A DNA stretch of 17,470 nt from Lachnoclostridium phytofermentans (GCA_003526525.1 DPVV01000149.1:1-17470), one strand, 5' to 3'; positions 1 to 8,778 are shown, counted from the stretch's first letter. The notes: generated by a model not told the origin, from the sequence alone. Translations and numbers: made by a program.

Positions 1-2
1 GA

Positions 3-1862
3 TCTGAATTAGAAGGTTATAATTCAGAGGTTGAATTTAATCATAGAGAAGCAGATTTCTTCTGTGAATGTTCCAATTTACCACTTGCTGCGGTAAAGAC
101 ATTTTATGGACACAGTGAAAGCATGACGATGGCACATGTCGAGGATGCGTGCGCTATTCTTGCTAATCTTACGCTAAATTGCCAAGAGGTTACTGTTCAC
201 CTTGAGGACACCTTTAAACTTCTTATGAACAATAGTGAAATGTGTCTCTTTAAAAGAACAATAGCACTTTATCAGGACTTCAAGAAGGATGGTCTCGTTA
301 ATCAAGAATTAATGCGTCGGATTGATAATATGGTAGATCGTATTAATTCTGTAGATAAAATATTATCTCTATATACAAATCATAGTGTAACGCTGGAACG
401 TAAAGAATTTGAAGAATTATATTTAAGTCTAGTTGTAGAAACTGAACCAGAGGAAACTACAAATAATGATACTGCAGATATTAAAGCAATGGTAGATTCT
501 TTACATGGTTCGATGCGACAGATATTCAATTTTGTTGAGCTAGAAAAAGAAAAAGAAGTACCATTTACAAAAGCGGTCGATTACTTTGTAAATGCAGAAG
601 ATCGTTTATCGCCAGACGATGAGATGAGGTTAAAAAGAAGGGAAATTACAAAGCTATATTATGAAATCTATGAACGAGCTTTCTTAATTTCCTATAAAAA
701 ACAAAAAGCGATTCCGAAGGCAATTGATTTATTTTTAAGATATGGATTCGTAGATGAGCGCTTATTGACCGAACAGCAACTTCATAGCTTATGCAAACTA
801 GATGCTGGAACAAATGAAGGGCCTTGTCGTATTTATACGTTGTATGAATGGTTTAGCTTAATTATGCAAGGAAAAAGAGAACCATCCAAAAGCGAATTCG
901 ACTTAGAATATGTGGATCATCTTAGAGCACTGCGTAAAAAGGGAGAAATCACAGAGAGTGTAGAGAAAGAGCTTCTCGTCGATGTGGAGAAGAAACTTCA
1001 TTATGAAGTTACGAATATGTTTGCCTATAATAATAAGTTATTAAATGGACAAATCTCTATTTTCATTCCTATCCTTTATAAAGAACAATTCTACAATGTC
1101 GTAGAGAGAGCAATGCTTACCAAGCAAAAAATTAATGACTCCTTTGAGAAGGTACTAGCAATTGATTATTCTGCCTTCCACCGTGAGTCCCTCTATGTCA
1201 ATGCGGAAGCAGGTATTGAGAAAGAATATATTATGAAACAAGTGCTTCCAGAGATTATTATCCTACCAGTCGTTGGTTCAAATGGTTCTATGTGGCAGGA
1301 GATTAGTATTAAGAGAAGAAATAATCCAGGTCGTTTTTTATTTCCACAGTTTATCGATTCCAATTTGGATGATATTATGATAAAATTGTTTGCACGATTC
1401 CGTTGGGAATTATGCAGATGTATTCAAGGAACTGCTTGGAATGATTTAAAACATAAGTCCCTTACTTCAGAATATGTAGATTATATTCAATTCTACCGCA
1501 GAAATCATGATTTATCTGAGGAGCGGAAAGAAAAGTTAAAACTACAGATTCAAAAGGGAAGAAATAATACAAGAGAGATATTTGTAATTGATTATGAGGC
1601 ATGGATTAAAGGGGAGGCTTCTGGTGCCATTCGACTAAATAAAGTGGCAAGAGATCTTCTCGCTACGTATTGTCCATTCTCTAAAGAGATACGAGAGAAA
1701 CTGGCTACGCAACCGCTGTTTGTGGAGGCGTTTGCTAGGTATCAACGTAACACTACTAAGAAGATTAGAGAATTAGAACTTCGTTTCCATGCATTAACTA
1801 AAGAAAAAATCGAGTTGACAAAGGAATTAGAGGACACAATGTCCTTTTACCGAGAACTTTAA
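3..1862 (+). CDS. Large protein of unknown function, 5' end outside window
   Basis: The frame is open from base 3 and runs through the first ATG at 123 without a stop, so the gene enters from the left. The Met at 123 has no convincing ribosome binding site and is probably internal. At least 619 residues are encoded here. I do not recognise the family. The visible part is soluble, with no membrane segment or signal peptide, and rich in charged helices. A predicted coiled coil lies at the extreme C-terminus (KKIRELELRFHALTKEKIEL, then more Glu/Leu heptads). The middle has a beta-rich patch around IIILPVVGSNGSMWQEISIK. A hairpin follows directly after the stop, so it is probably transcribed separately from the SMC cluster downstream. 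No nuclease (TOPRIM) motif of the JetD type is visible, so I do not count it as part of that system. Confidence 0.8.
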   Translation, partial: SELEGYNSEVEFNHREADFFCECSNLPLAAVKTFYGHSESMTMAHVEDACAILANLTLNCQEVTVHLEDTFKLLMNNSEMCLFKRTIALYQDFKKDGLVNQELMRRIDNMVDRINSVDKILSLYTNHSVTLERKEFEELYLSLVVETEPEETTNNDTADIKAMVDSLHGSMRQIFNFVELEKEKEVPFTKAVDYFVNAEDRLSPDDEMRLKRREITKLYYEIYERAFLISYKKQKAIPKAIDLFLRYGFVDERLLTEQQLHSLCKLDAGTNEGPCRIYTLYEWFSLIMQGKREPSKSEFDLEYVDHLRALRKKGEITESVEKELLVDVEKKLHYEVTNMFAYNNKLLNGQISIFIPILYKEQFYNVVERAMLTKQKINDSFEKVLAIDYSAFHRESLYVNAEAGIEKEYIMKQVLPEIIILPVVGSNGSMWQEISIKRRNNPGRFLFPQFIDSNLDDIMIKLFARFRWELCRCIQGTAWNDLKHKSLTSEYVDYIQFYRRNHDLSEERKEKLKLQIQKGRNNTREIFVIDYEAWIKGEASGAIRLNKVARDLLATYCPFSKEIREKLATQPLFVEAFARYQRNTTKKIRELELRFHALTKEKIELTKELEDTMSFYREL

Positions 1863-1870
1863 TATTTACT

Positions 1871-1914
1871 GCCCCAGTGGTTTTTCTGTGTAATCGCTGG
1901 GGCTGTTTGCGTTT
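1871..1914 (+). terminator. Hairpin after the first gene
   Basis: A perfect 7-bp inverted repeat, GCCCCAG (1871-1877) and CTGGGGC (1897-1903), with a 19-nt loop, is followed by the T-rich stretch TGTTTGCGTTT. It starts 8 nt after the stop of the upstream gene and ends about 15 nt before the ribosome binding site of the next. It is best read as an imperfect intrinsic terminator. Because it sits just before the SMC cluster it could also act as an attenuator. Confidence 0.5.
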
Positions 1915-1927
1915 ATTTGGAGGTACC

Positions 1928-3475
1928 ATGAATCATACACTACGGAATGATATTGTAAATAATCATAGTACTCGTATGCAGTATTTAAAAAAATACATAC
2001 CATTTTTTTTATTGCAACAGGTATCTATGACTCAATTTAAGGATGGAAAATACGCCATTGTTGACATGGGATATGTCACAATGGCTCTTCTTCGTTATTT
2101 TATTGAAGAAAACCACTTTAATGAAAGGAGCGTTACCTATCAGGAAGTAGCGGAGTTTTTATCGGAGTTATTAAGAAACGATTTTTCCTTATCCCTCTAT
2201 GGAGAGGAAGAAAAGGAACTAATTGATTACCTTTTTGATAAGATAAAAAACGATGGGAAGCCATTTGTTATGGATTATTTTGATCCAGTAGAAAAAAAGC
2301 AAAAAACAACCAGAGTAAAACTTTTAGAGAGTAGGTTACTGGCTGGTAGTGTAGTGTATTCCGTTACCGCGGATGCAATCGAGTTTTATTTAGAGACCAA
2401 AGAGGTAAAGGAAGAAAGCAAGATTAATATCCAACAGCTATTACTGGAAAAAATGATTGAGACCAAGAATTTTACGGGTGGTACGGAGGTTGTTAGACGA
2501 ATTAACAGTGAAGTCAATCGTCTTAGACTTAGAAAGCAGGAAGTTTTAAGCTTATTAGGTGTCAATGTGTTCGAGGGTGCAAAAGCTTTAGAAGATTTTC
2601 AAAGAACGGGAATGCAGTGGTTTGACAGAGAACAAAAGGCTTTCTTACGAAACAAAGAGCTAACGGATCAGGCACTTAAAAAGGCAAGTGTAGCTGGGGT
2701 TAGTTACCAAGCCTCTTTAAAAGAAATCTATGAGCTTGAGACAGAACTAAAAAAGGCGATGACCAATCACAGTAGACTTTTATCAGATTGTACTGAACTT
2801 CAGATGCGTTCTGATGAAATGATAAGAAAGCATAAATATAGCCGCTTTAGAAATGCCTTTGATTTTACGGATTATGTAGAAAAGGCAAAGAATAAAAATG
2901 ATGTATCCTTATTAAAATCTATTGTTTCCCCTTTGTTTTCTCCAAAGATTACAAAGACTTTTTATCTTGGAAATATTGATGAACTCCTAAGTTATACAAG
3001 CCAAAAGGAAGAAGTCGGTGAAGTCGTTTTAGAAGTGGATGAAGTGAGTTATACATTTGACGATGAAGTTGAAGAAGAAAGAATCTCACAGAACTATGAA
3101 GCGATGATAAAGACGTTACTTGATATGCTACTTGTAAGGGAAAATTTCTCACTAGCACAATTCAATCATGAACTTGAGTTAAAATTTTTTGATGACATCT
3201 TTAAAAATAGCGATTATTACTCCTTCTTAGTTCATCTAAGTCAAAAGAAAGAGTATGATCTCTCAGAGATAAGAAAGCATCAGGACACCTTCTTTGATGG
3301 ATTTTTAGCGAGATTTCTTGAGGAAGCAAGACATGAGAGGTATCGTAAATTACGATTTTCTCTAAAACTTCTTTCGGATCAGGAGGGAGAAGAAGAGAAG
3401 GTTACCCACTTAATTACTGATATATCTGGAAATCGTGAATTTGTTACGACCAACATTTTATTTGTCCGGGTTTGA
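1928..3475 (+). CDS. MukF/JetA-like kleisin subunit of SMC-type complex
   Basis: This is probably the kleisin-type bridge of a MukBEF/Wadjet-like SMC complex, acting on DNA in the cytoplasm. The start ATG at 1928 is chosen because GGAGG (1919-1923) lies 4 nt upstream; an in-frame GTG at 1877 falls inside the preceding hairpin and has no such site. The product is 515 residues. It opens with a helical winged-helix-like domain (about 1-150) ending in a beta strand around VYSVTADAIEFYL (143-155). A helical segment with TGGTEVVRRINSEVNRLRLR follows, then a coiled coil (about 255-310), an acidic linker (about 360-385), and a second small helical domain that may be the C-terminal winged helix. The arrangement matches MukF/MksF/JetA rather than a sequence motif. 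The order F-like, E-like, B-like equals that of mukF-mukE-mukB. I infer the role mainly from context; direct family assignment (perhaps the JetA-type DUF5716 group, from memory) is uncertain. Confidence 0.65.
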   Translation: MNHTLRNDIVNNHSTRMQYLKKYIPFFLLQQVSMTQFKDGKYAIVDMGYVTMALLRYFIEENHFNERSVTYQEVAEFLSELLRNDFSLSLYGEEEKELIDYLFDKIKNDGKPFVMDYFDPVEKKQKTTRVKLLESRLLAGSVVYSVTADAIEFYLETKEVKEESKINIQQLLLEKMIETKNFTGGTEVVRRINSEVNRLRLRKQEVLSLLGVNVFEGAKALEDFQRTGMQWFDREQKAFLRNKELTDQALKKASVAGVSYQASLKEIYELETELKKAMTNHSRLLSDCTELQMRSDEMIRKHKYSRFRNAFDFTDYVEKAKNKNDVSLLKSIVSPLFSPKITKTFYLGNIDELLSYTSQKEEVGEVVLEVDEVSYTFDDEVEEERISQNYEAMIKTLLDMLLVRENFSLAQFNHELELKFFDDIFKNSDYYSFLVHLSQKKEYDLSEIRKHQDTFFDGFLARFLEEARHERYRKLRFSLKLLSDQEGEEEKVTHLITDISGNREFVTTNILFVRV

Positions 3476-3602
3476 TGCATTGTTTATGCCGCTTTTGGCG
3501 GCATGGTTACAAGTGTGTAGAGAATTTCTAAGACGTCAAAAGACGCCGTCTATGTAATTAAAAAAACTTACACTAGTTTTATGCATTGTCTATGCCGTCA
3601 AA
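3475..3602 (+). repeat. Repeat-bearing gap between the first two SMC-cluster genes
   Basis: Two imperfect direct repeats flank this gap: ATGCATTGTTTATGCCGC (3475-3492) and ATGCATTGTCTATGCCGT (3581-3598), differing at two positions. A related core GCCGTCTATG lies at 3545-3554. The left copy runs into a perfect hairpin, ATGCCGC-TTTTG-GCGGCAT (3486-3504). AGACG (3531) and CGTCT (3547) can form another small stem. The hairpin has no T-tract, so it is not a standard terminator. It may be a processing, attenuation or protein-binding region, or a small repeat insertion in the operon. Confidence 0.55.
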
Positions 3603-3626
3603 ATGAGAGAAGATAGGAGATTTACA

Positions 3627-4349
3627 ATGTTAAATAATAAAAGTCTTGCAAAGGCCATGGAAGTTTTTCAGGCATTAATTATCGGAGAAGAAATTAGCCT
3701 GGAGACTGGGAAAAATGCAGATTATTATGAGGCTTACAGTAACAATGCTGAAGTTAATGATCTTGTGGAACAGATGGCGAAAGGAATGAACTTAAAAATC
3801 TACGATTATAATTATAGCCTCTTTTTAACTGCTGGAGACCACAATCGTGTGTTTGGATATACAAACGAAGAATTAAAGCGTGCGATGGGATTACGTCTTA
3901 ATAAGGAGTTGTATCTTTGTTACTTTATCATGTATAACATTATGGTTAGTTTTTATAGCGATTCTGCAACCTATACCTATACAGAGTATGTAAGAATTGA
4001 GGAAATTCTAGAAGCAGTTAGCAGAAACCTTACAAATATGATTCGTAACATAAACATTCTAGTACGAAATGAACTAGAAGAGAGCAGTTTTGAAACACTT
4101 GCACTAACTTGGGATGAACTACCAGTGGTTAGCAGTGAAGATACGAATGGAATTCGTGCCGGTAGGGGCTCTAAGTCAGGCTATGTAAAGCTTGTATTTA
4201 ACTTTCTAACTCTTCAGAATCTTTTTGTGGAAGCACAGGAGAAGTATTATCCAACCAACCGATTCCACGCGGTGGTGAAAAACTACTTTGAAGAAGAGAG
4301 AGGTAGATTATATGAGATGCAGCAACAACTAGAGGAAAAGGAGGGGTAG
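3627..4349 (+). CDS. MukE/JetB-like subunit (DUF6063-like)
   Basis: This is probably the MukE/JetB-type accessory subunit that binds the kleisin in an SMC-type complex. ATG 3627 has AGGAGA (3615-3620) 6 nt upstream; an in-frame ATG at 3603 lacks such a site, so the shorter start is preferred (240 residues, close to the usual length for this group). The protein is fully soluble and helical, with an N-terminal KSLAKAMEVFQALIIGEE helix and a conserved-looking GYTNEELKRAMGLRLNKELY segment. A hydrophobic helix pair follows at about 95-112, and the C-terminal GYVKLVFNFLTLQNLFVEA segment (about 181-199) is typical of a winged-helix domain. From memory it fits the DUF6063 family found beside Wadjet-type SMC genes in Clostridia. 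It ends 4 nt before the SMC ATPase start, so the two are almost certainly translationally coupled. Confidence 0.7.
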   Translation: MLNNKSLAKAMEVFQALIIGEEISLETGKNADYYEAYSNNAEVNDLVEQMAKGMNLKIYDYNYSLFLTAGDHNRVFGYTNEELKRAMGLRLNKELYLCYFIMYNIMVSFYSDSATYTYTEYVRIEEILEAVSRNLTNMIRNINILVRNELEESSFETLALTWDELPVVSSEDTNGIRAGRGSKSGYVKLVFNFLTLQNLFVEAQEKYYPTNRFHAVVKNYFEEERGRLYEMQQQLEEKEG

Positions 4350-4353
4350 GAGG

Positions 4354-7300
4354 ATGCCACACATTAATCGTATCCGTGTAAACAACGTAAAATATAACTT
4401 TGGTACGCAGGCGTATGATGATTTCATCATGAAACCCTTCTGTCACAACACACTCTATGACCTTGCAAATGGTGGTGGAAAAAGTGTATTAATGTTACTT
4501 ATGCTACAGAACATGATTCCAAATTGTACGTTAGATGAAAAACAGCCGATTGAAAAGTTGTTTCGTACCGGAGATGGAAGTCAGACCATTCATTCGTTAA
4601 TTGAGTGGAGATTAGATGATTACGATACCGAAAATGGATTCCGTTATATGTTAACTGGATTTTGTGCAAGAAAAGCAACCAACCAGGTACCAGAAGAGGT
4701 AAAGGATACCGCCTCGATTGAGTACTTTAATTATTGTGTGTTCTATCGGGAATACAATGAAAATGATATCAAAAATCTTCCTCTTGTAAAGGACAAAGAG
4801 AGGATTACGTATACTGGGCTTAGGAAATATCTAAAGGATTTAGAACGTGACAATAATTATGTGGTAAAAATTTTTGACCGTAAGAAGGATTATCAGGCGT
4901 TTGTTGCTTGCCATGGAATCTACGAAAGTGAATGGGAGATCATTCGTGGTATTAATAAAACCGAAGGCCATGTAAGAACTTATTTTGAAACGAATTATAA
5001 AACTACTCGCAAAGTAGTGGAAGATTTATTAATCGAAGAGATTATTCAAAAGTCTTTTGCACAAAAAGCGGGTGGTTCTGAGGAAGAAGAAACGATGTCC
5101 AAAACTTTACTTGACATTAGAGAAAAGCTTTTGGAATTATCTCGTTGTAAAGATGAAATTGCAAATTATGATAAACAAATAGATGTATTACAAAATTTTT
5201 CTCACCGATTAGAGGGCCTCGCCACTTTATGTCAGGAGAAAGAACAGTGTGAAGAGGAATTAAGGAAGGTATATTTAAAAGCTTCCGACATGACAGAGGA
5301 GTCGAAAGAAAAATACGAAAGTCACAAAGAGCAGGTTAGAGAGAGTGAAGAAAAACGCGAGGAACTAAAAAAACGCCTCGAAAGTATCCGAGTATTTGAA
5401 ACAAAGAAAGAGACGATTGACCTTCATGAGCGATTAGAAAAAACGGAAGAAGAATATCAAGCTCTGTTTGAAAAGCTGCAATTAAATCAGACTCAGTTAA
5501 TGAAAAAGGAATCAATGAATGATTACCTTGAGTATCTTAGCGAGAAGCAGAAGAGAAATGAGGTCTTGGAGTCTATTCATGCGGTACAAAATAATAATTC
5601 GGACCTGTTATCAGAAATTCATTCCTTGGTATTTGAAAAGAAGAAGCGTTTCGATGCTTATAGAACAGAGTGTGCTCGTTTCTTAGATGGTCTTAACCTT
5701 GAAATAATTGAAGTACAAAAGGTGCTTGAGATGGCAAATGACAAAGCGTTATCTGGAGAAAAAGAATATGCGGTTGTTACCCATCAATTACAGGTGCTAA
5801 ACACTAAGAGGCAAGAGCTAGGGGAAAAGATCACGATTCTCATGAGAGCGGCAAATTTATTATTAATAGAGGAAACCGAAAAGCAAAAGCATGCAAGTGA
5901 AACAAGACTTAGTGAACTTAGAGAACGGAAGAAGGCGACCGAGGAGAAGAAGTTATTTGAAGAAGCGTCCTATCAGGAAGCAAAAATTAGTGTAGCAAAG
6001 CTCTCTCTTCAAAGTTCTACCTATAAGGAACAGCAAGAGGAAGAAGAAAAACAGATTGAAAAAATTGTTTCAGAACGAAAAAAATTAGATCAACTGCTTC
6101 ATGTTTATGGGCAAAGTGGATTAGGAGAACTAAAGCAGGAGATTTACAAACGGCTTAGAAAGATAATTCAAACAATTGCTATTGAAAAAGAAATTGTGAT
6201 AAAACTGAAAAAAGATAAAGAGGACTTAGAGTTAGGGCGTTTCTCTGGCAATGAAGAGGTGTTACAACTCGCTGCTACAACACTGAAATCCCGTTATGGC
6301 ATCGATGCTGTGACAGGGGTAGAGTATCTTCATTCCCAAGAAGCAAAGAAACGGAGTGACTTAAGCTTAAACCTACCATATCTTCCATACGCTATCATCC
6401 TTATAGGTGAAGAAAGCACAGAAGAAATTATACTGGAAGGAAAAGAATTTGAGGAATATGTAATTCCAGTAATTCTGGAGCAAAGTTTAGATAGGGTAGA
6501 TAAGTTATCTTTGCCAAAAGGAATTAGTTTGTTGTCAAAGGATCAGAGTATTCTTTTTGATGAAGCACGACTTAAAAGGCAAGTTAATAAACTTGAGGAT
6601 GAGATTAGGGAAAGAGAGAATCACATTTATCGATTACAAGATCAGGAAAAAACATATTCTGAAGATGAGGAAAAGGTGTCACTCTATCAGGGAAATCAAG
6701 AAGAAGTATATGGAAAGCTGATAGAAAGTACCAAGACACGGAAACAGAAACTTGAGGAAGTAGAAATTGAGCTTAGAAAAAGACGGGAAGAGTGTCAGGA
6801 GAGAGAAGATCAGATTATAGCCTTAGGTCAGTTGGCTACTGAACTACAAAAAGAGTTTGAGTCTACAAGTAGAGAGATAAGAAGTTTAGAGGAGTTACTT
6901 GTTTTTAAGAAAGAGTTTACCACCCAAGAAGCTGAACTTGAAAGCGAAGGGGCAAGAAAACAGAAGATAAAAGAAATTTTATCTCAGGTATCAGAAGAAA
7001 AGGTAATACTATTTGAAAGAAGCAAGGAGCTTGAATCTGTTAGAAATTCTAACAAAGAAGCCTTGAATAAACAGGAACTCCTATGGGAAAGTAAATACCA
7101 GCTTTATTACAAAGAAGGGGAGTATAAAGAAATATCTCTTACAGATGAAGAGCTAACGACGAAACTCCATGGATGCTTATCGGCATTAGAGTCAAAACAT
7201 ACCGATTTAGAAGATAAAAACCGCTTAGTTAATTCTTATGTAAGTGCTATGAATCGTTGTCTTAAGAGTATTCAAGGTAGAAGTATCTCCTTATCAATGT

Positions 7301-7536
7301 TAGAACAGATGCAACAGGAAAATCGTCTGTTTGAAACTAGCGAAAGTGAGATTTCCTCATTAAAAGAAGTGTGTAAAACACTTGAGAAGGAAACCGAAAG
7401 GGCAAAGGTAACATGCGATACTCTCCGTTCTGATTATCATAGACTTCTTGGTAAGTGCGATCAAGCGGTCAGTGCATTAAAAGAACAGTATGGGGATGGT
7501 CCTTTTGAGTCTTTTGATGGCTTTGACTTAGATTGA
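4354..7536 (+). CDS. SMC-like ATPase (MukB/JetC type), N-terminal part, cut by in-frame TGA
   Basis: This is the N-terminal 1060 residues of a giant SMC-type ATPase. ATG 4354 follows GGAGGGG (4340-4346) at 7-nt spacing. The N-terminal head carries an ATP-binding P-loop, NGGGKS (residues 39-44), shorter in glycine spacing than the classical GxxGxGKS. Very long Glu/Lys-rich coiled coils follow (about 280-600 and 740-1040). They flank a globular, hinge-like segment at about 625-735 (GRFSGNEEVLQLAATTLKSR, then LPYLPYAIILIGEE). This fragment lacks the ABC signature and Walker B, which lie in the same frame after the stop. Together the two parts would give 1474 codons, about the length of E. coli MukB. 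The family relation to Wadjet JetC/MukB is supported by architecture and by the two small subunit genes just upstream. Alone it should not form a working ATPase head. Confidence 0.8.
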   Translation: MPHINRIRVNNVKYNFGTQAYDDFIMKPFCHNTLYDLANGGGKSVLMLLMLQNMIPNCTLDEKQPIEKLFRTGDGSQTIHSLIEWRLDDYDTENGFRYMLTGFCARKATNQVPEEVKDTASIEYFNYCVFYREYNENDIKNLPLVKDKERITYTGLRKYLKDLERDNNYVVKIFDRKKDYQAFVACHGIYESEWEIIRGINKTEGHVRTYFETNYKTTRKVVEDLLIEEIIQKSFAQKAGGSEEEETMSKTLLDIREKLLELSRCKDEIANYDKQIDVLQNFSHRLEGLATLCQEKEQCEEELRKVYLKASDMTEESKEKYESHKEQVRESEEKREELKKRLESIRVFETKKETIDLHERLEKTEEEYQALFEKLQLNQTQLMKKESMNDYLEYLSEKQKRNEVLESIHAVQNNNSDLLSEIHSLVFEKKKRFDAYRTECARFLDGLNLEIIEVQKVLEMANDKALSGEKEYAVVTHQLQVLNTKRQELGEKITILMRAANLLLIEETEKQKHASETRLSELRERKKATEEKKLFEEASYQEAKISVAKLSLQSSTYKEQQEEEEKQIEKIVSERKKLDQLLHVYGQSGLGELKQEIYKRLRKIIQTIAIEKEIVIKLKKDKEDLELGRFSGNEEVLQLAATTLKSRYGIDAVTGVEYLHSQEAKKRSDLSLNLPYLPYAIILIGEESTEEIILEGKEFEEYVIPVILEQSLDRVDKLSLPKGISLLSKDQSILFDEARLKRQVNKLEDEIRERENHIYRLQDQEKTYSEDEEKVSLYQGNQEEVYGKLIESTKTRKQKLEEVEIELRKRREECQEREDQIIALGQLATELQKEFESTSREIRSLEELLVFKKEFTTQEAELESEGARKQKIKEILSQVSEEKVILFERSKELESVRNSNKEALNKQELLWESKYQLYYKEGEYKEISLTDEELTTKLHGCLSALESKHTDLEDKNRLVNSYVSAMNRCLKSIQGRSISLSMLEQMQQENRLFETSESEISSLKEVCKTLEKETERAKVTCDTLRSDYHRLLGKCDQAVSALKEQYGDGPFESFDGFDLD
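7534..7536 (+). other. In-frame TGA interrupting the SMC gene
   Basis: The frame that starts at 4354 meets TGA at codon 1061 and then stays open in the same frame to the stop at 8776-8778, with no shift. Sense codons continue immediately (TTA GTA ATC GAT ACC AAA), encoding LVIDTKEQLNRLDAEAKKYQ in coiled-coil style. A single substitution from an Arg codon (AGA or CGA), Gly (GGA), Leu (TTA) or Trp (TGG) would explain it. It may be a recent nonsense mutation, a sequencing error, or a recoded or readthrough stop. I see no strong hairpin just downstream that would suggest selenocysteine insertion. Confidence 0.85.
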
Positions 7537-7602
7537 TTAGTAATCGATACCAAAGAGCAATTAAATCGCTTAGATGCAGAGGCAAAGAAATATCAGAGTA
7601 TA

Positions 7603-8778
7603 TTGGAAGCTTGTAAAAAAGAAGAAGCATTATTCGAAGAGATGAAAAAGGACATCGTTCGTATGCGAAAGGTTGCAGATACTTCCATTTCCGAGGCTGA
7701 AACAGATTCAAGCCGAGTTAAATACACAGGACTTAGCACAGAGAAGTTATTCTTAGAATTAAAGGAGCTTGAGTCTCGTTTCTTTGAGAATGAAAAGCGT
7801 GTGAAACAAAAGCAGGAGGAATTTGCTCATAACAAAGGCAAGACTATGGATTCCTTAAAACTTCTAGGTGCTGTTATGTTAGCGGATGAGATTAGCCAGA
7901 ATGTAAAACTCCCTAACACAGAATCTGAGACCAGAAGATTAATTTCTAGCCTTAGTGAGGTCAATGACTGTTTAACGTTAGAAAAAGACCGTATCTTTAA
8001 GGGAATTGAAGATATGCAAAATATCAAAGACAACTTTGAAAATCAGTGTTTACAGCGTTGTATTTATATCAAAACAGAACTGGAACGACTTCCTAAGCTT
8101 TCTCGTATTACGTTAGAGGGAGAATTAATTCCAATGATTTCTCTGCACATTCCTTATGTGAAAGAAGAGTTCTATAAGGATAAGATGTCCTCTTATATAG
8201 ATGAAATCGTAAAAGGTGCGGATAGCATGAAGGATATGAATGAAAGACTTAAGTTTATTCGTAATGCACTGTCCTTAAAGAAACTATTTTCTGTTATTGT
8301 CACCGATATGAATGCAATTAAGCTTAGTTTATATAAGAGAGAGCGTATCAAAGAGCAAAGCCGTCATCTTCGTTATGAAGAAGCAGTTGGAAGTACAGGT
8401 CAGTCACAGGGTATTTATACACAGTTTTTAATTTCGATTATTAACTACATTACCAATATCAATTCTCATAGGACAGAGAATAGCGGATTACGTAAAGTTA
8501 TCTTTATTGATAATCCATTCGGTGCAGCAAAGGATGTTTATATCTGGGAACCAATTTTTGAGCTTCTTAAGGCAAATCAGGTGCAGTTAATTGTTCCTGC
8601 CAGAGGTACGACACCAGCAATTACGAGCCGATTTGATGTTAACTATGTCCTTGGACAAAAATTAATCGATCAAAGACAACAGACCGTTGTGGTAGATTAT
8701 CATAGCTCGGTGGAAGCAAGAGAGACTGAATTTACTCCATTAAAATACGAGCAGACGAGTTTTGAGTTTTATCAATAA
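7603..8778 (+). CDS. SMC-like ATPase (MukB/JetC type), C-terminal part
   Basis: This is the C-terminal part of the ATPase begun at 4354, in the same frame after the TGA. It contains the end of the returning coiled coil and the C-terminal head lobe. Numbered on the intact protein, the ABC signature equivalent is GSTGQSQG (1346-1353) followed by the helix IYTQFLISIIN. Walker B is VIFIDNPFG with Asp1386 and, unusually, Asn1387-Pro where most SMC proteins have the catalytic Glu. From memory, a DNPFG motif is seen in other clostridial members of this family, so it is likely native. No good restart site exists: the first option is TTG at 7603, then ATGs at 7642 and 7663, all without a clear Shine-Dalgarno sequence. 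Separate translation is therefore doubtful, and the fragment may be expressed only by readthrough or not at all. No jetD-like gene follows. Confidence 0.65.
   Translation: MEACKKEEALFEEMKKDIVRMRKVADTSISEAETDSSRVKYTGLSTEKLFLELKELESRFFENEKRVKQKQEEFAHNKGKTMDSLKLLGAVMLADEISQNVKLPNTESETRRLISSLSEVNDCLTLEKDRIFKGIEDMQNIKDNFENQCLQRCIYIKTELERLPKLSRITLEGELIPMISLHIPYVKEEFYKDKMSSYIDEIVKGADSMKDMNERLKFIRNALSLKKLFSVIVTDMNAIKLSLYKRERIKEQSRHLRYEEAVGSTGQSQGIYTQFLISIINYITNINSHRTENSGLRKVIFIDNPFGAAKDVYIWEPIFELLKANQVQLIVPARGTTPAITSRFDVNYVLGQKLIDQRQQTVVVDYHSSVEARETEFTPLKYEQTSFEFYQ

Noticed and set aside
1877..1927. Longer N-terminus of the kleisin-like protein from GTG 1877
   Set aside because: It starts inside the upstream hairpin and lacks a ribosome binding site, while ATG 1928 has GGAGG at good spacing.
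2949..3158. Minus-strand open frame of 69 codons inside the kleisin-like gene
   Set aside because: It is fully covered by a well-supported plus-strand gene, has no ribosome binding site, and its composition is that of an antisense shadow.
4198..4446. Minus-strand open frame across the DUF6063-like / SMC junction
   Set aside because: It overlaps two coupled genes with strong start signals and shows no family resemblance.
7534..7536. Selenocysteine codon in the SMC gene
   Set aside because: No convincing stem-loop directly follows the TGA, the position is in a coiled-coil region with no redox role, and the family is not known to contain selenocysteine.
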